Origin: Actinomycetales bacterium
GTDB lineage: Bacteria > Actinomycetota > Actinomycetes > Mycobacteriales > Micromonosporaceae
Length of the DNA stretch: 64,000 bases
Direction of reading: 5' to 3'
Assembly: GCA_002919305.1 (NCBI GenBank)
Contig: PKFB01000060.1
Coordinates: forward strand, 124,001-188,000
A program made the translations under genes and the position numbers. A model generated the notes under the pieces. The model saw nothing but the letters and a program-made list of their open reading frames with translations. It had not been told where the DNA came from and searched no databases. Below, one piece after another: positions 9,390-18,449 of the stretch. Each line of letters opens with the position of its first letter. Positions within the stretch are counted from its first letter, which is position 1.

Positions 9390-9415
9390 GCCGGCCGATC
9401 CTTCGGTCCGGCTTT
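9390..9415 (+). terminator. Hairpin followed by T3
   Basis: GCCGGCCGA and TCGGTCCGGC arms with a TCCT loop and a single bulged T, followed by TTT, directly after the small frame at 9182-9385. Confidence 0.45.
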
Positions 9416-9478
9416 CTGCTCCCGTTCCCCACACCATGGGGTATTCCATTCCCCGCACGCTCCAGGGAGGGAAGGGAG

Positions 9479-9517
9479 GGTACGCGGGGCGGATACTCGC
9501 GCACCGCCCCGCGTACC
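9479..9517. other. Perfect 14-bp inverted repeat upstream of aminopeptidase
   Basis: GGTACGCGGGGCGG at 9479-9492 and its exact complement at 9504-9517 enclose an 11-nt loop. No T tract follows directly. It may be a terminator-like or mRNA-leader structure in front of the aminopeptidase gene. It carries the GGTACGCG octamer that is over-represented in the window. Confidence 0.6.
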
Positions 9518-9638
9518 ACACATTGCTTTTCCTCGGATCCCGGCCATTCGTCCGGCAGGAGCATACGCCGAATGCCGAATGGGATCTGTGCTGCGGAATT
9601 TCCCTGCCGCTGTTCTACACCTGGGAGATCACGGTCTT

Positions 9639-10697
9639 ATGAGACGAATCCTCGCGTCAGCCGTCTCTGTGCTGCTGGCATCCGTGTCGTTAGCTCTCGC
9701 CCCGTCAGCGTCCGCTGCGGCGTCGACCACCTCCACCCCGGCCGCTCTGGCGCTTCCCAACGGCGCCCCCGACATCTCCCTGGCCGAGGTGCAGACGCAC
9801 CTGTCGCGACTCGCCACCATCGCCTCCTCCAACGGTGGTAACCGGTGCACCGGTAGGTCCGGGTACCGCGCGTCGGTCGACTATGTCCGGTCGGTCCTCG
9901 CCGCCACCGGCTACGCCGTCACCGAGCAGGCCTTCTCCACCAACTCAGGCATCTCCTACAACCTCATCGCCGAGCTTCCCGGTGCGGATCCCAGCCGGGT
10001 GATCATGGTCGGTGGGCATCTGGACGGTGTCTGCGCCGGACCTGGGATCAACGACAACGGGACCGGGTCGGCTGCGATCCTGACGGTGGCCCGGACGTTC
10101 GCCAGCCTGGGCTTCAGGCCTCCGGTCACCATCAGATTCGCCTGGTGGGGCGCTGAAGAGCAGGGGCTGCTGGGGTCGCGCTACTACGTGAACACCCTCT
10201 CCAGCGCTGAACGGAGCCGGATCCGGGCGTACCTGAATTTCGACATGATCGGCTCGCCCAACCCCGGTTACTTCGTCTACAACGACGACAGCCGAGGTGC
10301 GGCCATCCGGGACATCCTGGTCACTTACTTCACCACGATCGGTATAACTCCCCAGTACACCTACGCGGGGGGACGAAGCGACCACGGCCCATTCATCAGC
10401 GCAGGTATCCCGACGGGAGGCACGTTCTCTGGCGCTGAGGAGATTAAAACGGCTGCCCAGGCCGCCCTATGGGGAGGCACCGCCGGACGGGCGTTTGACC
10501 CCTGCTATCACCGCTCCTGCGACAATTTGTCCAACGTGAACAGTGCGGCTCTGGAGCGGCACGCGAACGCCATCTCCTACGTCCTGTGGGAATTGCTCAG
10601 GAGAAGCTCTGGAGCATCGGTTTTTGAGACGTTCGTCAATGCTGCGGATTATTCGATTCTGGATCGGGGTCGAGTGGAGTCTCCGATCACGGTATAG
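9639..10697 (+). CDS. Secreted M28 family zinc aminopeptidase
   Basis: 352 residues from the ATG at 9639, chosen because it opens a typical Sec signal peptide (MRRILASAVSVLLASVSLAL then an AxA-like site). The enzyme removes N-terminal residues outside the cell, as the Streptomyces griseus aminopeptidase does. Zinc ligands and catalytic residues are visible: GGHLDGV (His), GINDNGTGS (Asp), WWGAEEQGLLG (Glu-Glu), NFDMIGS (Asp) and GRSDHGPF (His). The frame stops at TAG 10695-10697, just after VESPITV, which is the first strand of a P/proprotein-convertase domain whose rest lies downstream in broken frames. The peptidase core is complete, so an active enzyme lacking its C-terminal domain is possible. 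Confidence 0.9.
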   Translation: MRRILASAVSVLLASVSLALAPSASAAASTTSTPAALALPNGAPDISLAEVQTHLSRLATIASSNGGNRCTGRSGYRASVDYVRSVLAATGYAVTEQAFSTNSGISYNLIAELPGADPSRVIMVGGHLDGVCAGPGINDNGTGSAAILTVARTFASLGFRPPVTIRFAWWGAEEQGLLGSRYYVNTLSSAERSRIRAYLNFDMIGSPNPGYFVYNDDSRGAAIRDILVTYFTTIGITPQYTYAGGRSDHGPFISAGIPTGGTFSGAEEIKTAAQAALWGGTAGRAFDPCYHRSCDNLSNVNSAALERHANAISYVLWELLRRSSGASVFETFVNAADYSILDRGRVESPITV

Positions 10698-10969
10698 CGG
10701 ACAGGAAATGCCCCGCGGATCTGGTGGTGTCGGTGAACAATGGGCATCCGTGGCGGGGCGATGTGGTCATTGAGGTGGTGGCGTCGGATAGGACGGTGTA
10801 TCGGGTGAAAAACTCCGGTTCCGACTCTGGGGATGATGTGGGGAGGCGTATGTCGTGGACGCCTCTTCGGAGACGGCCACGGGCACGTGGCTGCCGCGGG
10901 TACAGGATGTGTATTCGCCGGATACCAGCCATGTCGGCCCCTATCGACGCCTGGGGTCCCACCGTTTAA
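10615..10969 (+). pseudogene. Decayed P (Homo B) domain of the aminopeptidase
   Basis: Beyond the TAG the protein sequence of a P domain continues in shifting frames. RTGNAP in the original frame is followed after a one-base loss near 10714 by ADLVVSVNN, then HPWRGDVVIEVVASDRTVYR and VKNSGSDSGDDVG. After a shift near 10845 comes EAYVVDASSETATGTWLPRV with QDVYSPDTSHVG, and after a shift near 10932 IDAWGPTV and TAA at 10967-10969. These match the conserved order of P domains (SGRTGNAP, YRGDLVIDLVAPDGT, GTWxLRVxD, final IxxWxL). P domains sit at the C-terminus of many secreted actinobacterial M28 and subtilisin proteases. Four lesions in 350 bp argue for real decay rather than a single sequencing slip. 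Confidence 0.8.
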
Positions 10970-11004
10970 GTCGGCTGGCCACAACCTGATGAACCCTGAG
11001 CTGT

Positions 11005-11031
11005 GGAGGGTGCCTCGCGTGGGCACCCTCC
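11005..11031. terminator. Bidirectional hairpin between convergent genes
   Basis: GGAGGGTGCC and GGCACCCTCC form a perfect 10-bp stem with a 7-nt loop, located between the aminopeptidase remnant (plus) and the DUF5360 gene (minus). No long T tract, as is usual in high-GC actinobacteria. Confidence 0.7.
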
Positions 11032-11089
11032 CGCGGTGAGCAAGAAGGGATCAGGGGTACGCGGGGTGGCGCCCTCGATCACCTCATGA

Positions 11090-11491
11090 TCAACGGGGTG
11101 GGGAGACGGACCGTTGGGCGTGTGGGCGGTACAGCAGAACGAAGACACCGACCACCGGAAACACCGTCAGCCACAGATTCGGCAGCCACCAGGCCGGGGC
11201 GAATTCCCCGCGCAGCGCCCAGAAATTCAGCGCGGTCAGGCCGGCCGCGTGGGTTAACGCGAGCGAGATCAGCATCAGGGACCGGGCGGAGTCAGAGGCG
11301 CGGTGGCTTAGCCAGAGGGCGGTCAGGCCGGTGGCGCTGGCCACCAGATCCAGCAGGAGATAGGACCAGTTCCAGTCGATCAGGATGTGGTGGGGGTAGG
11401 GCGGGATGAGGCCGGTGGCGGTCGCGACCCAGTAGGCCAGGAAGCCGAGGTCGGTGCCCAGCATCAGGCGTTTCACCCAGATCTCAGCCAT
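11090..11491 (-). CDS. DUF5360-type four-helix membrane protein
   Basis: 133 residues with four predicted membrane helices (LGTDLGFLAYWVATA, YLLLDLVASATGLTALWL, LMLISLALTHAAGLTALNFW, WLPNLWLTVFPVVGVFVLLY). It is the third gene of a tetR-smr operon, 24 nt after the SMR gene. The arrangement membrane protein / SMR transporter / TetR resembles Bacillus yvaD-yvaE-yvaF, where YvaD is a DUF5360 protein. The biochemical role is unknown; co-occurrence with the SMR pump suggests a helper or partner at the membrane. The family name rests on pattern and context recalled from memory, so it is less certain than the neighbours. Confidence 0.7.
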   Translation of the reverse strand: MAEIWVKRLMLGTDLGFLAYWVATATGLIPPYPHHILIDWNWSYLLLDLVASATGLTALWLSHRASDSARSLMLISLALTHAAGLTALNFWALRGEFAPAWWLPNLWLTVFPVVGVFVLLYRPHAQRSVSPPR

Positions 11492-11515
11492 ATGTCACGT
11501 CCAGCTGTCGGTCCG

Positions 11516-11848
11516 TCAAGCGTGGGTGGTGGCCCCGGAGAAGGCCATCAGCACGACCCCGATCACGACGAGCGCCATGCCCGCGATCGCGGTGAGGTTC
11601 AGGTGTTCGCCGAAGAGGAAAGCCGCGGCGATCGCGACGGCGGCGGTGCCGACTCCGGACCACACGGCGTAGACGATGCCGACGTTGAGGGTCCGAAGCG
11701 CACCACCCATCAAGGCGAAGGCCGTGCCGTAGCCGGCGATGACCAGCACGGTGGTGAGGGGCCGGAACGTCTCCGCGCTGCTGCGCAGGGCTAAGGTGGC
11801 GATGACTTCGGCCGCCACCGCACCGGCGAGCATGAGCCAGGCGGTCAT
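11516..11848 (-). CDS. SMR family multidrug efflux protein
   Basis: 110 residues and four membrane helices, the standard size of EmrE/SugE-like small multidrug resistance proteins. These exchange protons for cationic drugs or guanidinium-like compounds as dimers in the inner membrane. The essential membrane glutamate is present in AEVIATLAL near residue 14, and the GxxYAVWSGVG segment of helix 3 and GVVLMAF of helix 4 are intact. Its start codon overlaps the tetR stop by 4 nt (ATGA), so the two are translationally coupled and expression should follow derepression by the TetR protein. Confidence 0.93.
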   Translation of the reverse strand: MTAWLMLAGAVAAEVIATLALRSSAETFRPLTTVLVIAGYGTAFALMGGALRTLNVGIVYAVWSGVGTAAVAIAAAFLFGEHLNLTAIAGMALVVIGVVLMAFSGATTHA

Positions 11849-12384
11849 GAGCTTCTCCCAATCAGCTCGGTCAATACCGCGTACACCCGTTCGTGCAGCT
11901 CGCCCTGCGGTGGCGCGAGATCAGCCAGCCGGGCCAGCCACCAACCGTCGACGGCGAGCCGGACCGCCGTCGCCACCGCCGGGTCGATGCCGTCGTTTTC
12001 CAGACGTCGCTGCCAGCGTGCGTAGATCTCCCGCAGAGGGATCAGCGCGTCCGGCTCCACCAAGGCGGCGGCGAACAGGGCCGCGGTAGTCCGGTCCGCG
12101 ACGGCGCCGGCCGCCTCGGGCTTCTGCCCGACGGTGGCGGCCAGATAGACGCGGGTAGCGGCGCCCGGCTCGTCACCGGCGCTGGCCAGCGCGGCGTCGA
12201 ACTGGCTGACCAGGCGGTCAACCATGCCGGCGACCAGCGCCTGTTTGCTGGCGAAGTGGTACAGCAGGCCGCCTTTACTCACGCCCGCCTGCCGGGCCAC
12301 GGCCTCCAAGGTGAGGGCCTGAGCGCCGTCCCGCAGCAGGACCTCGGTGGCGGCGTCCAGTATCCGATCCCGGGTGTTCGTCAT
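11845..12384 (-). CDS. TetR family repressor of the SMR operon
   Basis: 179 residues from the ATG at 12384. The N-terminal TetR helix-turn-helix is clear: RDRILDAATEVLLRDGAQAL followed by TLEAVARQAGVSKGGLLYHF. The C-terminal ligand domain includes TAALFAAALVEPDALIPLRE. The ATG was chosen over upstream frame because it begins just before the HTH and lies 6 nt after a TATAGT box, consistent with a leaderless mRNA. A 16-bp perfect palindrome overlaps this promoter. First gene of the tetR-smr-DUF5360 operon, so it likely autorepresses and controls the efflux protein. Confidence 0.92.
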   Translation of the reverse strand: MTNTRDRILDAATEVLLRDGAQALTLEAVARQAGVSKGGLLYHFASKQALVAGMVDRLVSQFDAALASAGDEPGAATRVYLAATVGQKPEAAGAVADRTTAALFAAALVEPDALIPLREIYARWQRRLENDGIDPAVATAVRLAVDGWWLARLADLAPPQGELHERVYAVLTELIGRSS

Positions 12385-12389
12385 GCCAC

Positions 12390-12410
12390 GACTATACCGT
12401 CCGGACGGTA
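12390..12410 (-). promoter_or_regulatory. tetR promoter -10 and operator
   Basis: The perfect 16-bp palindrome TACCGTCCGGACGGTA (12395-12410) abuts and shares a base with a minus-strand TATAGT -10 box (12390-12395) 6 nt upstream of the tetR ATG. TetR repressors commonly bind such sites, so this is the likely autoregulatory operator. No good -35 was seen. Confidence 0.7.
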
Positions 12411-12447
12411 CAGTTCCGTGGCTGTCAGGGGGCCACAACCCACAGGC

Positions 12448-12492
12448 GGTACGCGCGGGCGTACCAATGGGTGCAGCGGGGACCAATGGGTG
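12448..12492. repeat. Inverted repeat and 11-bp direct repeats upstream of tetR
   Basis: GGTACGC/GCGTACC with a 4-nt loop (12448-12465) is followed by two copies of ACCAATGGGTG (12463-12473, 12482-12492) spaced 19 bp apart. They lie between the secreted BNR protein gene and tetR. Function unknown; possible extra regulatory sites. Confidence 0.4.
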
Positions 12493-12583
12493 AGCGACGG
12501 CCGCTGATGGGAGGAGCAATCTGGGTGAGCCGTGGCTGCTGAACCGCGACCGTCAGCGGCGACCAGGGGAACGAGTGGGGAAG

Positions 12584-14071
12584 TCAGCCGCCGAGGCGGA
12601 AGTCGACGACCCGGATCGGAGACGGGGTGGTGCCGCTGGAGCGGCGCTGATACAGGATCGACAGCACCCCCTCGGAAGCGACCCGGCTCCGATCCACCAC
12701 CACCTCACCGAACGCGTCAAGCCCGGACCCATCGAAAGCCACAGTCCAATCAGTCCAGCCGCTGGCCGCGCTCGCGGTGACGATCCGGCCATAGGGCAGC
12801 ACCACGTAGGCGTTATCGGCGCTGTCCAGCACGATCTGGGAGCGCCCGAAGGCGGTGAGCGGCACCGGGATTTCGATCTTGCGCCATGTACCGTCGGTGG
12901 ACCGGTACAGGTGGAAGGCGTAGCCGTAGGAGCGGCGCTGCCCGACGAAGTCGGAGACGCACTGGGTGAACCGGCCAGGGACGTAGCTGATGATCACGTG
13001 GGGCCTGCCCTGGGAGTCGACGGCCTGACTCTCCTGGTTGATCAGGGCGTGGTTCACGTCGAGCGGATCCACCACCAGGCCCGGCGAGGACACCGACACC
13101 AGCGACCCAGATCCGGTGGTCGCCACCACCTGACCGGCGTTGTTCCGCCAGGTACGCCCGCGGTCGTCGCTGTAGACGTAACCGGTGTCGTGGTTGGCCA
13201 GTCCGCCCTGGTGACACAGCACCCGGGTGTTGCCCTCCCGCCACGTGAAGGCCGCGTGCAGCCGCCCGTTCCGTCCATAGCTGAGGCCGTGCAGGTAGAG
13301 GTTGCGGGTGGTGCTGATGACACCGTTAGCGGTGTAGGAGCCGGTGGCCGATGACCAGCGTCCCAGCCAGCGCCACACCCCGTCGTACTCAGCCAGCTCC
13401 ATGGTCCCGTTGCCTGAGCCGCCGGTGCGGTAGCTGAGCTGTAGCCGCCCCTCAGGGGTGGTCACAAACCGCGGATAGGTGATGTTCCCCAGGTTCAGCC
13501 CGTCGAGAGTGCGCTGCACCGGGCCGAACCGGCTCACCGACCAGATACCGCCGTAGACGAGGCCAGCCTCGGATTTGACGTAATACACCTGGCTGTTGTG
13601 GGTGTCCATCGCGACATGGAGCCGCCCGTCGAGCGGGGAGATCCCCAGTGAGATGGAGTTGTGGGAGTCGTTGACGCTCAGCTGGTGCGGGAGCTGGATG
13701 GTCTGCCAGGCGCCGGAGGGGAGCTGCCGACGGGCCACCATCGCGTGGCGGCTGGCGGTGTACCACGCGGCGTACTGGTAGCCGGCGTACGTCAGGATCC
13801 CTTCCTGCTGGTACGCGGCGTTGTTAACGATGCCGTCGTAGGAGATGAAGAAGAGAGCGTTCGCATCCAGCAGGGTGTCCCCGAGCCGGGTGACTCGGGG
13901 TGCGGCGTAGGCCGGTGAAGGCGGGGACGCCACAGTCAGACCGGTGGCGAGCAGGGCGACGGCCAGCGTCGTGTGGGCGACGCGTCGCAGCAGCCTCGCG
14001 GCGACGATGGGGCGGGGGATGTCGGGCGCAGGGGGACAGGCGGTACAGAACCGGACGCGGCACGCGGACAT
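12584..14071 (-). CDS. Secreted BNR-repeat protein
   Basis: 495 residues with an Arg-rich N-terminus, a hydrophobic core (HTTLAVALLATGLTVA) and a signal-peptidase-like AYA-A site near residue 56, so it is exported. The rest resembles the BNR repeat-containing family (BNR_4 type) with beta-propeller signatures: YAGYQYAAWYT, DSHNSISLGISPLDGRLHVA, ITYPRFVTTPEGRLQLSYR and YSDDRGRTWRNNAG (an Asp-box). Family members are associated with polysaccharide binding or lyase activity, but no catalytic residues can be assigned here. It is divergent from the formate dehydrogenase operon and has no operon partner. There is no Shine-Dalgarno; an AT-rich TATATT box lies 6 nt before the ATG, so it may be leaderless. 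Confidence 0.8.
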   Translation of the reverse strand: MSACRVRFCTACPPAPDIPRPIVAARLLRRVAHTTLAVALLATGLTVASPPSPAYAAPRVTRLGDTLLDANALFFISYDGIVNNAAYQQEGILTYAGYQYAAWYTASRHAMVARRQLPSGAWQTIQLPHQLSVNDSHNSISLGISPLDGRLHVAMDTHNSQVYYVKSEAGLVYGGIWSVSRFGPVQRTLDGLNLGNITYPRFVTTPEGRLQLSYRTGGSGNGTMELAEYDGVWRWLGRWSSATGSYTANGVISTTRNLYLHGLSYGRNGRLHAAFTWREGNTRVLCHQGGLANHDTGYVYSDDRGRTWRNNAGQVVATTGSGSLVSVSSPGLVVDPLDVNHALINQESQAVDSQGRPHVIISYVPGRFTQCVSDFVGQRRSYGYAFHLYRSTDGTWRKIEIPVPLTAFGRSQIVLDSADNAYVVLPYGRIVTASAASGWTDWTVAFDGSGLDAFGEVVVDRSRVASEGVLSILYQRRSSGTTPSPIRVVDFRLGG

Positions 14072-14289
14072 AACGAAAATATATTGAAGTACGCCTATCT
14101 AAGCCAGGGTGTCGCGTGGGGCGGACACCGCGAACCCAAGCAGAGCGGGCGAGAGGAGAAACGGAGAGCGGAAAACCCGATGGACACGCGACGAACACGC
14201 GCGCCGACGAAACCAGGCGAAGCATCCGGGCGCGAACTACGATCCACAAAGGCGGTTTTGCGGCCTGCACGAATGGGAAGTGACGGCCC

Positions 14290-17200
14290 ATGGGCATCCG
14301 TTCCTGGATCGAAGGCTGGCCGGTATACCGGCAGCTCACCGGTGACGACCCCACCGGGCGGGGCGCCGCTGTTCGATCCACCCGGACCGGACAGCTGACC
14401 GCCCGGACCGAAACCGCCGACTCGATGGCGCGGTCGGTGTGCCCGTACTGCGCGGTCGGCTGCGGCCAACGGGTGTACGTCAAAGACGGCGAGGTCACCC
14501 AGATCGAGGGGGACCCCGACAGCCCGATCTCCCGAGGCCGGCTGTGCCCCAAAGGAGCGGCGAGCCGCAGCCTGGTCACCAGCCCGCTACGGCAACGGCG
14601 CGTCCTGTACCGCCGCCCCTACGGCACCGACTGGGAAGAACTCGACCTCGACACCGCCATGGACATGATCGCCGACCGGGTGATCGCAGCCCGGGCGGCG
14701 ACCTGGGAAGACACCGACGACCAGGGACGGCCGTTGCACCGCACCCTCGGCATCGCCGCACTCGGTGGCGCCACCCTGGACAACGAGGAGAACTACCTCA
14801 TCAAGAAGCTGTTCACGGCGTTGGGCGCGATCCAAATCGAGAACCAAGCCCGGATTTGACACTCCGCCACCGTCCCCGGTCTGGGGACCAGTTTCGGGCG
14901 CGGCGGCGCCACCATGCCGCAACAGGACCTGGTCAACGCCGACTGCATCGTGATCCAGGGATCCAACATGGCCGAATGCCACCCAGTGGGTTTCCAGTGG
15001 GTGATGGAGGCCAAAGCCCGCGGGGCGAAGGTGATCCACATCGATCCCCGGTTCACGCGGACCAGCGCGCTCGCCGACCTGTACGTACCGATCCGAGCCG
15101 GGACGGACATCGCCTTCCTCGGCGGCGTAATCAACTACATCCTCAGCAACGAGCTGGACTTCCGGGAGTACGTGCTGGCGTACACCAACGCCGCCACGAT
15201 CCTCAACGAGGACTTCCGCGACACCGAGGACCTGGACGGCCTGTTCTCCGGGTACTCGCCCAAGCAGCGCGCGTACGACCCCACCAGCTGGCGCTACCAG
15301 GGGCGGCAGCAGGCAGCCAGCACCGAGGACGCGACCAGCGAAGGCATGGCGATCCACCGGCAAACCGCGGCCGGCCTGGAGCAGGAGTCCCACGGCCCAC
15401 CGGTCCCCGCGTTGACCGAACGCGACGAGACCCTCCAACACCCGCGCTGCGTCTACCAGATCCTCAAACGACACTTCTCCCGGTACACCCCGGAGATCGT
15501 CGAGCAGATCTGCGGCGTACCCAAGAAACTGTTCCTGGAGGTGTGTGAAGCCTGGACCCGCAACTCCGGACGGGACCGGACCACCGCGCTGGTCTACTCG
15601 GTCGGATGGACCCAACACACCGTCGGGGTGCAGTACATCCGCGCTGGCGCGATCATCCAGCTGCTCCTGGGCAACGTGGGGCGCCCCGGAGGTGGGGTGC
15701 TGGCGCTGCGGGGCCACGCCAGCATCCAAGGGTCAACGGACATCCCGACGCTGTTTAATCTGCTGCCCGGCTATCTGCCGATGCCGCACCACGCCAAACA
15801 CCCCACCCTCGAGCAGTGGATCGGCGACATCCACCAGCCAGGCCAGAAAGGCTTCTGGGCCAATGCGCGGGCGTACGCGGTGAGCCTGCTGAAGGCCTAC
15901 TGGGGTGAGGCGGCCACCGCCGACAACGACTACTGCTACGACTACCTGCCCCGCCTGACCGGGGACCACGGCACCTACCGCCAAGTGCTGAACATGATCG
16001 ACGGGAAGATCAAGGGGTACTTCCTGCTCGGTCAAAACCCGGCGGTGGGATCCGCGCACGGCAAAGCGCAGCGGCTGGGCATGGCCAACCTGGACTGGCT
16101 GGTGGTCCGGGACCTGTACCTGATCGAAAGCGCGACGTTCTGGAAGGACGGGCCGGAGGTCGCCACCGGCGAGATCGTGCCCACCGAGTGCCGCACCGAG
16201 GTGTTCTTCCTCCCCGCCGCCTCCCACGTGGAGAAGGAAGGCACCTTCACCCAGACCCAGCGGCTGCTGCAGTGGCGCGAAAAAGCCGTCGACCCACCCG
16301 GTGACTGCCGCTCCGAGCTGTGGTTCTTCTACCACCTCGGACGAATCATCAAGGCCAAACTGGCCGGCTCGACCCTGCCCCGGGACCGGGCCATCCTGGA
16401 CCTGACCTGGGATTACCCCACGCACGGCCCACACGACGAACCCAGCGCCGAAGCGGTCCTCAAAGAAATCAACGGGTACGAGGTGGCGACCGGGCGGCCA
16501 GTGCCGGGATTCACGGAGCTCGCCGACGATGGATCCACCGCCTGCGGCTGCTGGATCTACAGCGGGGTGTACGCCGACGGCGTCAACCAGGCCGCGCGAC
16601 GCAAACCCCGCCACGAACAAGACCCGGTGGCCTCTGAATGGGGTTGGGCGTGGCCCGCCAACCGCCGCCTGCTGTACAACCGGGCCTCCGCGGACCCGGC
16701 CGGGCGGCCCTGGAGCGACCGCAAGGCGTACATCTGGTGGGACGAGGAAGCCGGGCAGTGGACCGGCTATGACGTGCCAGACTTCGAACGCACCAAACCA
16801 CCGGACTACCGGCCACCCGCCGACGCCGCCGGTGTGGAGGCGCTCGCCGGCGACGACGCGTTCATCATGCAAGGCGACGGAAAGGGGTGGCTGTACGCGC
16901 CTACCGGGCTGGTCGACGGCCCGCTACCCACCCACTACGAGCCGGCCGAATCCCCGGTCCCCAACCCGCTGTACGGGCAGCACACCAACCCCACCCGCAT
17001 GATCTACGACCGGCCCGACAACCAGCTCAACCCAGCCGAGTCGGAGGTTTTCCCCTACGTCTTCAGCGCCGGACGGCTCACCGAACACCACACCGGCGGC
17101 GGGATGAGCCGGACCGTGGCGTACCTGTCGGAGCTGCAACCGGAGATGTTCATCGAAGTGTCGCCCCAGCTGGCGGCCGAACGCGGCCTGACCCACCTGG

Positions 17201-17637
17201 GATGGGCGCACGTGGTGACCGCCCGGGCGGTTGTGGAAGGCCGCGTCCTGATCACCGAACGACTCCGGCCGCTGCGCGTGGAAGGTCGCATCATCCACCA
17301 GATCTGGCTGCCCTACCACTGGGGCAGCCAAGGCCTGACCACGGGCGACTCCGCCAACGACCTGTTCGGGATCACCTTGGACCCGAACGTGCTGATCCAG
17401 GAAAGCAAGGTCGGCACATGCGATATACGGCCAGGTCGGCGCCCGACCGGACCCGCGCTGCTGGAGTACCTGGCCGACTACCGACGCCGGGCCGGGCTGG
17501 ACGGAGCCAGCGGACCCAACGGGGCGAGCCGATCCAGCGGGCGCCGCAGATCCGGTGGGCGTACCGATCCGGGCAAGCCCGGCCGGGCCGCGGGAACCAG
17601 GCGGCGTGGCAAGAACGCGGGAGCCGAGGGGGAGTGA
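14290..17637 (+). CDS. fdhA: Formate dehydrogenase alpha subunit, selenocysteine-containing
   Basis: 1115 residues if UGA at 14857-14859 is read as selenocysteine (residue 190). It oxidises formate to CO2 at a molybdenum or tungsten bis-MGD centre. An N-terminal 4Fe-4S site has C51, C54, C58 and C86 (CPYCAVGCG ... LCPKG). The UGA sits in NQARI-U-HSATVPGLG, the exact position of the catalytic Sec-His pair of FdnG/FdhF; the frame before and after is the same and matches the family without a gap. Later motifs include GSNMAECHPVGFQW, IHIDPRFTRTSALAD, GNVGRPGGGVLALRGHASIQ and the C-terminal MGD-binding part. No twin-arginine signal is visible, so the enzyme is probably cytoplasmic-facing. An Arg/Gly-rich tail is present. 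Automated callers would split this gene at the UGA. Confidence 0.95.
14872..14888 (+). promoter_or_regulatory. Bacterial SECIS-like hairpin
   Basis: GTCCCC-GGTCT-GGGGAC forms a perfect 6-bp stem with a GGTCT loop. The loop starts 18 nt after the UGA, inside the window where bacterial SECIS loops occur, and GGUCU is also the apical sequence of the E. coli fdhF element that SelB reads. Unlike the E. coli element there is no bulged U in the stem. Confidence 0.85.
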
Positions 17638-18449
17638 TGGGCGAGCAGAGTCCGGCGTCGGCGGGATACCAGCAGCCGCCACCCCGGATGGGATTCTTCA
17701 CCGACACCAGCGTCTGTATCGGGTGCAAGGCGTGCGAGGTCGCCTGCAAGGAATGGAACCAGGTCCCCGACGACGGCCTGAACCTGCTGGGCATGTCCTT
17801 CGACAACACCGGCGGGCTCAGCGCCAACACCTGGCGGCACGTCGCGTTCATCGAACAACCTCGAAACGGGGATACAGGCAGCGGCATGCGCTGGCTGATG
17901 TCTTCCGACGTCTGTAAACACTGCACCCGGGCCGCCTGCCTCGACGTGTGCCCCACCGGCGCGCTGTTCCGCACCGAATTCGGCACCGTGGTGGTCCAAG
18001 AGGACATCTGCAACGGCTGCGGATACTGCATCCCCGCCTGCCCCTACGGCGTCATCGACCAGCGCCGCGGCGACGGCCGCGCCTGGAAATGCACCCTGTG
18101 CTACGACCGGCTCAAGGCCGACCTCACCCCCGCCTGCGCCAAAGCCTGCCCCACCGCGTCGATCCAGTACGGCCCACTGGAGGAGCTGCGGGAACGCGCC
18201 CAAGCGCGGCTGGAGCAGCTCCACGAGGCCGGCGAGACCTCGGCACGGCTGTACGGCCACGACCCCGATGACGGCGTCGGCGGCGCCGGCGCGTTCTTCC
18301 TGCTCCTCGACGAACCCGAGGTGTACGGGCTGCCACCCGACCCGGTCGTCACCACCCGGGACCTCCCCGCAATGTGGCGCCGGGCTGGGCTGGCGGCGCT
18401 CACCATGGCAGCCGCGGCGGTGGTCGCCTTCCTCGGGAGGCGCCCATGA
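17637..18449 (+). CDS. fdhB: Formate dehydrogenase iron-sulfur subunit
   Basis: 270 residues. The ATG overlaps the fdhA stop (TGATG) and follows GGGGGAG, so translation is coupled. Four ferredoxin-like cysteine clusters are visible: CIGCKACEVACKEW, CKHCTRAACLDVCP, CNGCGYCIPACP and CTLCYDRL...CAKACP, sufficient for four 4Fe-4S clusters that pass electrons from FdhA to the membrane subunit. The C-terminus ends in one hydrophobic helix (AGLAALTMAAAAVVAFLG), as in FdnH/FdoH-type subunits. Its 3' end overlaps fdhC by 4 nt. Confidence 0.95.
   Translation: MGEQSPASAGYQQPPPRMGFFTDTSVCIGCKACEVACKEWNQVPDDGLNLLGMSFDNTGGLSANTWRHVAFIEQPRNGDTGSGMRWLMSSDVCKHCTRAACLDVCPTGALFRTEFGTVVVQEDICNGCGYCIPACPYGVIDQRRGDGRAWKCTLCYDRLKADLTPACAKACPTASIQYGPLEELRERAQARLEQLHEAGETSARLYGHDPDDGVGGAGAFFLLLDEPEVYGLPPDPVVTTRDLPAMWRRAGLAALTMAAAAVVAFLGRRP

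Noticed and set aside
14857-14859. UGA as a true stop or frameshift splitting fdhA
   Set aside because: The frame continues without gap into the conserved HSATVPGLG sequence, a SECIS-like hairpin follows, and selC and selB lie nearby.
14587-16872. Long minus-strand open frames opposite fdhA
   Set aside because: Antisense shadows of fdhA with no domain or ribosome binding site.
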